From the NCBI GenBank assembly GCA_023245265.1, contig JAHFKQ010000017.1, positions 1 to 14,586 of the forward strand: a DNA stretch of 14,586 nt, given 5' to 3'. Under the pieces are notes generated by a model. That model was given only the letters and a program-made list of their open reading frames with translations. It was not told the DNA's origin and did no database searches. The translations under genes were made by a program, and so were the position numbers. Origin of the DNA: Candidatus Collierbacteria bacterium (GTDB lineage Bacteria > Patescibacteriota > Microgenomatia > UBA1400 > MFAQ01). How positions within the stretch are numbered: the first letter of the stretch is position 1; each line of letters starts with the position of its first letter. This document shows positions 6,647 through 13,148 of the stretch, one piece after another.

Positions 6647-8299
6647 ATGGATCAAAATTTTTTAGAACAATTAAAAAACAGTCAGTCCGGTGAGGTGGTG
6701 ACAACTGAGGAAGCGCTTAAAGAATATAGCCATGATGCGAGTTTGTTTGAAGTGAAGCCACAGGTGGTGGTTTTTCCCAAAACAGAACAAGATGTCGAAA
6801 ATTTAGTCAAACTGGTGAAAGAGAAAAAGGTTCAACTACCGACACTATCCATCACCGGTCGTGCGGCCGGCACAGACATGGGAGGCGGACCATTAAATGA
6901 CTCAATCATCGTAGAGTTTTCTAAGTATTTTAATCAATTGCCGGTGATCGGAGGGACAGTTGCCACGACCCAACCGGGAGTATTTTACCGAGATTTTGAG
7001 AAAGAAACTTTGGCTAGGGGCCTCATCTTCCCCTCTTATCCCGCGTCGAAATCGATATGTGCGATGGGAGGAATTGTGAATAATAATTCGGGTGGGGAAA
7101 AATCTTTGCAATATGGCAAGACTGAAAAGTATGTCAAAAAAGTAAGAGTGGTTCTGGCTGATGGCCAAACTCATGAACTGGAACCGGTGGCCGGGGAGGC
7201 TTTGAAAACCAAAATGGCCCTGACAAACTTTGAGGGAGAGATCTACCAAAAAATATACCGACTGGTGACAGAAAACAAAGAGTTGATTGCCCGAAGTAAG
7301 CCGACCGTCCATAAAAATTCGGCCGGCTATAACCTGTGGGACATCTGGAATGAACAGACCGGAGTCTTTGACCTGACCAAACTTTGGGTCGGAGCTCAAG
7401 GAACTTTGGGGCTGATGCTTTCGGCCAGCATAGAATTGGTACCGGTCCATAAATGTAGTCATATGGTAGTGATTTTCTTGCCGAACTTGGATCATCTGGG
7501 AGAGATAATCAATAAAATTTTGCCTCACAATCCGGAAAGCTTTGAGTCCTATGACGATAACACTTTAAAGTTGGCTCTCAGATATTTTCCGGAATTTGCA
7601 AAACAACTCGGAGTATGGGGAATGATACAAGCGGGCTTGGTTTTCCTGCCGGCCTTTATGATGATGTTTACCGGCAAACTGCCAAAACTAATTCTGCAGG
7701 TGGACTTCACCGGAGAGAATCCGGAAGAACTTAAAAAGAAGGCGGATCAATTATTGGCCGAGTTAGAACCATTTAATCTTAAAATTCAGCAAGCCGTGGG
7801 AGAACAAGCTAAAAAATATTGGCTGATTCGTCGAGAGAGTTTTAATCTCCTGAGAAATAAAATCCGCGATAAACACACTGCCCCCTTCATCGATGACTTT
7901 GTGATCGACCCCCAAAAGATCCAGACCGTGATTCCTCAAGTGACCGGAATTTTGTCCCAACACCCGGAGTTTATCTTTACCGTGGCCGGACATGTAGGCG
8001 AAGGTAACTTTCACATCATCCCCATCGTCGATATCAAAAACCCGGTGGTGAGAGACTTGATTCCCAAAATTGCCGATGAAGTCTACAAAATCATTACCGA
8101 CAACGGGGGCTCAATTACGGGAGAACATAATGACGGTTTAATCAGAACCCCTTATCTTACGGAAATGTTTGGACCGGAAATGGTGAAATTGTTTGAGGAA
8201 GTAAAAAATATTTTTGACCCCATGGGAATCTTTAACCCCAGGAAAAAAGTAAGGGGTGACTTGAAGTTTGCCATGGTTCACCTCCGTCAAGAATGGTAG
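6647..8299 (+). CDS. FAD-linked D-2-hydroxyacid oxidase/dehydrogenase (GlcD/DLD-like)
   Basis: Predicted flavoprotein oxidising a D-2-hydroxyacid such as D-lactate, glycolate, D-glycerate or D-2-hydroxyglutarate. The N-terminal PCMH-type FAD domain (about 37-215) has GRAAGTDMGGGPLND and the GGIVNNNSGG block; the C-terminal FAD-oxidase domain has GHVGEGNFHI (H449, H456) and GEHNDG (E493, H494), where most relatives have GEHGxG. The last residues (FDPMGIFNPRKK) are the usual end of the domain. At 550 residues it is longer than GlcD (near 500), with extra sequence in the middle containing a hydrophobic stretch (FLPAFMMMF). No 4Fe-4S domain is fused and no glcE/glcF gene is adjacent, so the electron acceptor is unknown. 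The gene starts immediately after the transketolase stop with no Shine-Dalgarno. Confidence 0.88.
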   Translation: MDQNFLEQLKNSQSGEVVTTEEALKEYSHDASLFEVKPQVVVFPKTEQDVENLVKLVKEKKVQLPTLSITGRAAGTDMGGGPLNDSIIVEFSKYFNQLPVIGGTVATTQPGVFYRDFEKETLARGLIFPSYPASKSICAMGGIVNNNSGGEKSLQYGKTEKYVKKVRVVLADGQTHELEPVAGEALKTKMALTNFEGEIYQKIYRLVTENKELIARSKPTVHKNSAGYNLWDIWNEQTGVFDLTKLWVGAQGTLGLMLSASIELVPVHKCSHMVVIFLPNLDHLGEIINKILPHNPESFESYDDNTLKLALRYFPEFAKQLGVWGMIQAGLVFLPAFMMMFTGKLPKLILQVDFTGENPEELKKKADQLLAELEPFNLKIQQAVGEQAKKYWLIRRESFNLLRNKIRDKHTAPFIDDFVIDPQKIQTVIPQVTGILSQHPEFIFTVAGHVGEGNFHIIPIVDIKNPVVRDLIPKIADEVYKIITDNGGSITGEHNDGLIRTPYLTEMFGPEMVKLFEEVKNIFDPMGIFNPRKKVRGDLKFAMVHLRQEW

Positions 8300-8302
8300 A
8301 GT

Positions 8303-8791
8303 TTAAAAGAGACCTTTTTTCTTGAGAATTTTGATATCGCCTTGAAGATCTTTGAGTAAGGTTTCGATATCTTTCAGGGCAGAGACAACCACGACCTCAT
8401 CCGTATCCTCTTCTAAATAATCTTCGGAAATGCCTTTAAGATTGGTTTCCAAACTGTCCACATCCTCCTGAATATCATCAACATCACCTTGAATGTCATC
8501 GATATCTTCCTCGACACTGGCCAGACTGGCGGTAGTCCGATTGACCGTCATCTGGATAAAGATGGCCAGATAAATCGCTTCCAAAGAAACGGCGGTGGTC
8601 AAAATCAAAAGAATCTCTTCGGTCGGGATATCAAAAATTCTCAGACAAAAAATACCAATAAAAAGTAGGGTATGAATAATGAGAGAGTTGGTCGTGCCAA
8701 TGGAGTTGGTCATCTGTTGGGACAGAGCCTCTAGGGTGAGCTTTTTCTTCTTCTTGGGCATGCTAAATGGGCTAACTGATGACTCTGTCAT
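8303..8791 (-). CDS. two-helix membrane protein with heptad-repeat coiled coil (weakly DUF1003-like)
   Basis: Unknown function. A lysine-rich patch (13-17) precedes two hydrophobic helices (about 36-52 and 60-80). The end of the second helix, SLEAIYLAIFIQMTVNR, resembles the DUF1003 pattern in which a SLEA-containing helix ends in a QNR-type motif. It is followed by three copies of a seven-residue acidic repeat, roughly DVDDIQE (96-116), then a predicted coil to the C-terminus. A cytoplasmic coiled coil attached to a membrane hairpin suggests oligomerisation. Start choice is uncertain: a perfect TATAAT box overlaps the ATG at 8791, so if that box is used the protein must start at the second Met (ATG 8761-8759), removing ten residues. 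It converges on the FAD oxidase with three bases between them. Confidence 0.7.
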   Translation of the reverse strand: MTESSVSPFSMPKKKKKLTLEALSQQMTNSIGTTNSLIIHTLLFIGIFCLRIFDIPTEEILLILTTAVSLEAIYLAIFIQMTVNRTTASLASVEEDIDDIQGDVDDIQEDVDSLETNLKGISEDYLEEDTDEVVVVSALKDIETLLKDLQGDIKILKKKGLF

Positions 8792-8795
8792 TATA
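8790..8795 (-). promoter_or_regulatory. TATAAT box overlapping the annotated start of the two-helix membrane gene
   Basis: TATAAT reads on the minus strand at 8795-8790 and its last two bases are the first two of the ATG at 8791. Transcription from it would begin near 8783, downstream of that ATG, and leave about 22 bases before the next in-frame ATG (8761). No matching -35 box was found, so it could be fortuitous. Confidence 0.35.
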
Positions 8796-8832
8796 ACTGG
8801 TGAGAGAGAAGCCTGAGTATCGAAAAAAGGGT

Positions 8833-9360
8833 TTAGAAAATATCTTCCGGAGGTAGAAATTCTTCGCCATTGGCCGGAGGATTAAAGTTGCCTTTTAACC
8901 ATTGTACGAAATCGCAACCGGTGGCTTTCTTGGCGTCCCTGTCCCAGCCGGAAGTCGAACACTTTTTAAGTTTTTTACCGTTGGCCGTCGTAAATAAAAC
9001 TAACGGTTCACCACACTGGGGACATTTCTCGTCCAGTTTTTCGGTGGTACCGTTGATCCATTCGACGAAGTCGCAACCTTCTGAAGTTTTGGTTTCTTTG
9101 TTCCAAACATTGGTACTGCACTTTTTCATCTTCTTACCAAAACGAGTGACTTGGAGAACCAAGGGAGAGCCACATTTGGGGCATTTCTCGTCCAGTTCTT
9201 GCGGCTGAACTTCTAGCCATTTGACGAAGTCGCAGCCTTCCGACTTCTTGGTCTCTTTGTTCCAACTACCGGCAGTACAACGCTGGAGCTTGCGACCGGT
9301 GGCGGTTTCGACAATTTCTCCGAGAGGAGAGCCACATTTGGGGCATTTTTCTTCTTGCAT
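8833..9360 (-). CDS. triple zinc-ribbon protein (topoisomerase-type C4 fingers)
   Basis: A 175-residue protein made of three tandem four-cysteine zinc ribbons with little else. Cysteines are at 6/9/28/43, 60/63/81/96 and 113/116/134/149, a C-x2-C-x17/18-C-x14-C pattern repeated every 53-54 residues. Each unit begins CPxCGxPL and ends GCDFVxW. The first half resembles the C4 zinc fingers at the C-terminus of bacterial topoisomerase I, which bind single-stranded DNA, but the loop between the third and fourth cysteines is long and carries a conserved Trp and charged residues. No catalytic domain is attached. A nucleic-acid-binding role is plausible but unproven. The C-terminal 20 residues are acidic and proline-rich. 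It lies 13 bases after the His-rich gene, probably in the same transcript. Confidence 0.8.
   Translation of the reverse strand: MQEEKCPKCGSPLGEIVETATGRKLQRCTAGSWNKETKKSEGCDFVKWLEVQPQELDEKCPKCGSPLVLQVTRFGKKMKKCSTNVWNKETKTSEGCDFVEWINGTTEKLDEKCPQCGEPLVLFTTANGKKLKKCSTSGWDRDAKKATGCDFVQWLKGNFNPPANGEEFLPPEDIF
8899..9345 (-). repeat. three tandem zinc-ribbon coding repeats of about 160 bp
   Basis: Units start at codons for C6, C60 and C113 (about 9345-9184, 9183-9025 and 9024-8899, the last without linker). DNA similarity is still visible: a near-identical stretch around 'ccacatttggggcattt' and another around 'cgaagtcgca' occur in all three. The linker LDEK before units two and three is also shared. 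This indicates duplication within the gene. Confidence 0.8.
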
Positions 9361-9373
9361 AGTTAATAGGTTA

Positions 9374-9706
9374 TCACACTTTATCTTCCGAATGAAGGTC
9401 TTGCAAAATCATTTTGACTAACTTGTCCGCTTCCAAGCGAATATCATCTTCGATATGGGGACCCACGCGGTCTTTAAGATACCCAAGTATTTCCGGATCA
9501 TATGGGCGTTCGTGAACATGTGTTAAAAAAGTATGGTGATGATGAGATTCCAGATGCTCCAGAATAAAACTGACGATGCCTTGAAAAATAATATCGTCGA
9601 TTAACTGTAGAGCCCTGCCTTTTTGATTTTCGGCTTCTTCGGAAGTAGCAATGAGTTCTTCAATTTCCGATTTGGTAATGAGGTGGTCGTAAAAAAGTAT
9701 GGCCAT
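9374..9706 (-). CDS. small His-rich hypothetical protein
   Basis: I do not recognise this 110-residue protein. It is predicted to be mostly helical and soluble, with an acidic first half (residues 14-27 rich in Glu), a hydrophobic helix (35-50) too short and polar to be a clear membrane segment, and a cluster of seven histidines between 51 and 65 (including four consecutive, then HxH). Such clusters can bind metals, but they may also simply be a loop. The C-terminal third (72-110) is a second charged helix pair. It lies eight bases after the stop of the exported-protein gene and 13 before the triple zinc-ribbon gene, so it belongs to the gltX-side gene run. TAATAT five bases before the ATG could give an internal promoter. 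Confidence 0.65.
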   Translation of the reverse strand: MAILFYDHLITKSEIEELIATSEEAENQKGRALQLIDDIIFQGIVSFILEHLESHHHHTFLTHVHERPYDPEILGYLKDRVGPHIEDDIRLEADKLVKMILQDLHSEDKV

Positions 9707-9714
9707 AAAATATA

Positions 9715-10590
9715 TTAATTAATGGGTCCTAGTGGCAGTTTATTTTCCGGATCATCGACAAAGAGCATCATGACCAGACCTTTACGGGGACCTTTGTTGA
9801 GATCCAAAGCCTGCATCGTTTCCGGAGACCCACCGAACTGCTTACCGGTCCACTCGGCCGGCCCGGCATCACCGATGGCACAGATAACTGCCAACCCATT
9901 AGTCGGATTGATGACCATCATCTTGCGAAAAGCATACCAATCTTTGAGGAAGCGGTGGTCTCGGTTCCAGTTATCAAGATAAAGAGTTTGGACAACACAG
10001 TAATATTTTTCTCTCATAAAGTCTCTGGTGGTAAAACTACTTCGATCTTTGGCAAAAAACCCAAAGGCGCCTCGACCCGGGGCCATACCGGCTTCTTGGA
10101 TTTCGTCGTGCTGATCCAGCGAGTCACCGGGGAATCTGGTCAGGTGTTGTTCGAAACCCATATAGCCCAGGGTGTGATTTAACGACTGTTCTTCATAAAC
10201 CACCTTGGTGGAAATGGCCGTGTTGTCCAGAATAATTTTTTCGACCTGGCCGGCCACTTCGGGATTGAGCTTGGTCGGAGAATGCGGCAAGATGTCTTGA
10301 AGTGAAGTCATTAGTTTCTGCCGGACTGTCAGCTTGTTCTCTAAGGGCTGAGAAGTTGCTGAAGGGAGGGGGGCCAAGGCTAAGCTTTTGGGCGCGGGCA
10401 TACCCACGAGAGCACCGATAAGACCGGCCCCGGCTAAGAGATGGCTGGATTTTTGACGAAGTGAATGGGCCAGTAAAGTAGTTCTGGTAAAAAAATCTTT
10501 GGCCGATTTATGTTTTAGGAGCCGGTGATGCAAAATTCCGGAACGCTTTTCCAGCTTTTCCAACGAATTGGCCAGATTGATTTGAGACAT
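9715..10590 (-). CDS. membrane-anchored or exported hypothetical protein, possible double-psi beta-barrel tail
   Basis: Not assigned to a named family. The first 47 residues are basic and amphipathic, followed by one hydrophobic segment (about 48-64) that could be an uncleaved anchor; a low-complexity Pro/Ser/Ala linker follows. The C-terminal part (about 224-265) reads VINPTNGLAVICAIGDAGP, closely resembling the NxxNGxxVxVxVxDRGP core of RlpA-type double-psi barrels, with the following GGSPETMQAL at the place of the barrel's ISxAAAxxL helix. The usual DRGP is DAGP here. This would place the domain outside the membrane, acting on or binding cell-wall material. The resemblance is by eye only. 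It follows gltX by a single base, so the two are cotranscribed; whether it is functionally linked is unknown. Confidence 0.65.
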   Translation of the reverse strand: MSQINLANSLEKLEKRSGILHHRLLKHKSAKDFFTRTTLLAHSLRQKSSHLLAGAGLIGALVGMPAPKSLALAPLPSATSQPLENKLTVRQKLMTSLQDILPHSPTKLNPEVAGQVEKIILDNTAISTKVVYEEQSLNHTLGYMGFEQHLTRFPGDSLDQHDEIQEAGMAPGRGAFGFFAKDRSSFTTRDFMREKYYCVVQTLYLDNWNRDHRFLKDWYAFRKMMVINPTNGLAVICAIGDAGPAEWTGKQFGGSPETMQALDLNKGPRKGLVMMLFVDDPENKLPLGPIN

Positions 10591-10591
10591 A

Positions 10592-12013
10592 TTAAGATAA
10601 AACGGCTTGGAGACGCTTCACAGTCTCTTCCCGACCGAGAATAACAAAACAGTCAAAAAGAGGCGGAGTGACATTGCGACCGGAAATGGCTACCCGCAAA
10701 GACATAAAAGCTTCTTTCGGGGAAAAGCCGGAGGCGGCTTGGGCTTCGGAAAGCTGTTCGTGGAGAGAAGTGGAGGAAAAATCCGAGATGTCTTCAATAA
10801 TTTTGATGGCTGTGGCAAACCAGGCTTTGGTTTCGGCCGACGAATGGGCCGACTGGGCTAAGATGGCCGAAGACTCAACTGTTGGGGTCGAGAAAAAATA
10901 TTCGGCGGCCGGAGCAAAGTCCTTTAAGGTAAACGCCCTATCCTTGACTAATGCAATTATTTGAAGAACTTTTTCCGGCGACCAGTCGGTAGGAATAAAG
11001 GACTTCAATCTATCAAAGAGGTCGGCCGATGAAAGTTTTTTGATCCATTGACTGTTCAAGTAGTTTAGTCGTTGGATATCGAAGATGGCATTTTGGCGTT
11101 GAATTTTCGTCTCATCGAAAATTTCAATCATCTCCGGCAGGGTTAACAGATCAGAGTTATCTTTGTAAGAGAAGCCCAAGTAGAAAAGGAAGTTATTAAT
11201 TGCTTCGGGCAAGTAACCATCGGCGGCATATTCCAAAACAGATTTGGCACCGTGGCGCTTGGAAAGTTTGGTTTTGTCTGGACCTAACAGTAAAGGGACA
11301 TGCGCTAAAACAGGGGGTTCCCAGCCGAAAGCCTCATACAAAAATAAATGAATCGGAGTAGAAGCTAACCACTCAACACCTCTTAAAACATGACTGATCT
11401 TCATGAGGTGGTCATCGACGACTGAAGCCAGATGATAAGTCGGAATGCCGTTAGTTTTCATCAAGACTTTATCATCGCATTCGGTGTTAGGGAGGCTGAG
11501 TTTGCCTTGAACTAGATCATGCCAAACCGTAAACCCGGTTTCCGAAAGCTTGGCCCGTAAAACAAAGGGGGCGCCGGAGGCTAGCTTTGAGGCGACCTCC
11601 TCGGAAGAAAGATGACGACAGAAACGATCATATTTTGCAAATTTATTGGTTTCATGAAGTTGTTTTAATCTCTCTTCGGTACAAAAACAGTGATAGGCCG
11701 CACCGGTGTCCAGTAGTAGTTGAGCATATTTCTGGTAAATGTCGAGGCGTTCGGTTTGAATATATGGACCGAAGGGTCCACCAACTTGCGGACTTTCGTC
11801 GGGAACCAAACCAAGGAAGTGATGAATTTCGTAAATTTTCTCAATCGAACCGGGAACTGAGCGATCTTGATCAGTATCTTCGATACGCAGGATAAATTCG
11901 CCCCCGTATTTATGGGCTAAAAGATAATCAAAAAGGGCCGTACGGGTATTCCCGATATGGGGAGTTCCGGTAGGCGAAGGGGCGATCCTAGTTCTGACGT
12001 GCGTATCCGACAT
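10592..12013 (-). CDS. gltX: glutamyl-tRNA synthetase
   Basis: Charges tRNA-Glu (and tRNA-Gln if non-discriminating) with glutamate. Class I signatures are clear: IAPSPTGTPHIGN at the N-terminus (HIGH-type motif at 19-22) and KLSKR at 249-253. The inserted zinc site looks intact, with the CFC pair followed by CRH. The anticodon-binding region occupies the last third, and the 473-residue length is normal. The start is the ATG at 12013, which gives a MSDTHVRTRIAPSPTG N-terminus typical of the family; the reading frame is open for 41 more codons upstream, but that would overlap the divergent gene and has no homology-like content. A TATACT box lies six bases before this ATG. It heads a run of minus-strand genes down to 8303. 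Confidence 0.97.
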   Translation of the reverse strand: MSDTHVRTRIAPSPTGTPHIGNTRTALFDYLLAHKYGGEFILRIEDTDQDRSVPGSIEKIYEIHHFLGLVPDESPQVGGPFGPYIQTERLDIYQKYAQLLLDTGAAYHCFCTEERLKQLHETNKFAKYDRFCRHLSSEEVASKLASGAPFVLRAKLSETGFTVWHDLVQGKLSLPNTECDDKVLMKTNGIPTYHLASVVDDHLMKISHVLRGVEWLASTPIHLFLYEAFGWEPPVLAHVPLLLGPDKTKLSKRHGAKSVLEYAADGYLPEAINNFLFYLGFSYKDNSDLLTLPEMIEIFDETKIQRQNAIFDIQRLNYLNSQWIKKLSSADLFDRLKSFIPTDWSPEKVLQIIALVKDRAFTLKDFAPAAEYFFSTPTVESSAILAQSAHSSAETKAWFATAIKIIEDISDFSSTSLHEQLSEAQAASGFSPKEAFMSLRVAISGRNVTPPLFDCFVILGREETVKRLQAVLS

Positions 12014-12019
12014 ATGAAT

Positions 12020-12027
12020 AGTATACT
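12020..12027. promoter_or_regulatory. palindromic bidirectional -10 element (gltX / 12039 gene)
   Basis: The perfect palindrome AGTATACT sits in a 25-base divergent gap. Minus strand: TATACT (12025-12020), six bases, then the gltX ATG, predicting initiation at about the first base of the codon. Plus strand: TATACT (12022-12027), 11 bases, then ATG at 12039, predicting a leader of about five bases. No strong -35 is visible on either side. The eight bases are identical to those at 2542-2549. Confidence 0.6.
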
Positions 12028-12038
12028 TTATTAAGACT

Positions 12039-13121
12039 ATGGCAACACTCACGGAAGCATCGGTTTCGGCCCGCAAGGCGATCAAATGGGGTGGTATTGG
12101 TTTTGTGGTGATTACTATCCTATGGTATGTCGGCATTGCGGCCGTTAATTACTATAAATTCCTCAACCCGCCTCCCTTGCCACCCGCCAGTGTCGAGTTT
12201 GGAAAACTCCAAGGAGTTAATTTCCCCGAAAGTACCACGAGACCAAAAATCTTGCTGGAGCTCCCCACGGGTAGGATTCCGACTTTTCCGGACCGCATGA
12301 GAGTCTATTGGGCCCCAACTAGGCGAAGTGGCTTCGCCGACTCCGACAGGGCCATTGAAACGGCCGCGGCTCTGGGCTTCCTCTTCAAACCCCAGCAACC
12401 AACCGAGACTAACTATGTTTGGACAAATCAAGATCAGTTGAATTCTCGCCTTGATATGAATATCATCTCCGGCCACTTCAAATTGACAAGACAATGGCAA
12501 AATAATCCGACACTGGCTACTATCGGCAATTTCACCTCCGACAAAACAGTGATCACCGAGATGGAAAATTATCTTAAGCGAATAAATCTTTTGAATGAAG
12601 ATTTGATCGGAGTGGAGAAATTAACATATCTTAAAGACGATGTCGGTAAAATGGTCAACGCCCTCTCCCTCTCCGATGCCGACTTTGTCCAAATTGATTT
12701 ATTTAGAAAAAATATCGACGAAATAGACCCGGCATCCAAAACTAAGGAGGTTGTCGCCAGTTACCCCTTCTATCGAACCGATCCCACCAAAGGTCTCATT
12801 CGGGCGGTGATTTCGGGTTCCAAAGTCCAAGGTGAAAAAATTATTACTATGGATTATCAGTATACCGACATTGATTATGCCAAAAATGGTACTTATCCAA
12901 TAAAAACTGGTGAGGAAGCTTGGGCCGAACTTTCCAGTGGTGGAGGATTTGTAAGTCCCGGAGGTCCCAAGTCCGGAGAAGTAAAGGTCAGAAGAATCTT
13001 CCTCGGTTATTATGATTCAAACGAAAATCAGAAATATGCGATGCCAATCTACATCTTCTTGGGAGACCAGGGCTTTACCGCTTATGTCTCGGCAGTTAAG
13101 GATGAGTGGGTGGCAAAATAG
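12039..13121 (+). CDS. single-pass membrane protein of unknown function
   Basis: A 360-residue protein I cannot assign. A short basic N-terminus leads to one hydrophobic helix (about 17-37), followed by a proline-rich linker (NPPPLPP) and a large soluble region that should lie outside the membrane (type II orientation inferred from basic residues before the helix). It contains no recognisable catalytic motif or cysteine pair. The C-terminal 50 residues (VRRIFLGYYD..., PIYIFLGDQGFTAYVSAV) resemble the strand-rich ends of YycI or PepSY-like extracytoplasmic domains, a weak similarity judged by eye. The start has a TATACT box 11 bases upstream and no Shine-Dalgarno. It is divergent from gltX and converges on the carboxypeptidase gene 27 bases later. 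Confidence 0.75.
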   Translation: MATLTEASVSARKAIKWGGIGFVVITILWYVGIAAVNYYKFLNPPPLPPASVEFGKLQGVNFPESTTRPKILLELPTGRIPTFPDRMRVYWAPTRRSGFADSDRAIETAAALGFLFKPQQPTETNYVWTNQDQLNSRLDMNIISGHFKLTRQWQNNPTLATIGNFTSDKTVITEMENYLKRINLLNEDLIGVEKLTYLKDDVGKMVNALSLSDADFVQIDLFRKNIDEIDPASKTKEVVASYPFYRTDPTKGLIRAVISGSKVQGEKIITMDYQYTDIDYAKNGTYPIKTGEEAWAELSSGGGFVSPGGPKSGEVKVRRIFLGYYDSNENQKYAMPIYIFLGDQGFTAYVSAVKDEWVAK

Positions 13122-13148
13122 ATTCCGTGTACAAGAGATAAGTTAGTT

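Noticed and set aside
8305..8320. AAAAG/CTTTT hairpin with T run between the FAD oxidase and the membrane-protein gene
   Set aside because: Stem is five bases and almost all A-T, too weak to call a terminator; it may be chance in AT-rich DNA.
8899..9345. Regularly spaced repeats as a CRISPR array
   Set aside because: The 160-base period and continuous coding of zinc ribbons explain them; repeats are not exact and there are no spacers.
12014..12136. Upstream 41-codon extension of gltX in the open frame
   Set aside because: It overlaps the divergent gene, crosses the promoter palindrome, and the residues do not resemble GluRS; the ATG at 12013 gives the normal N-terminus.
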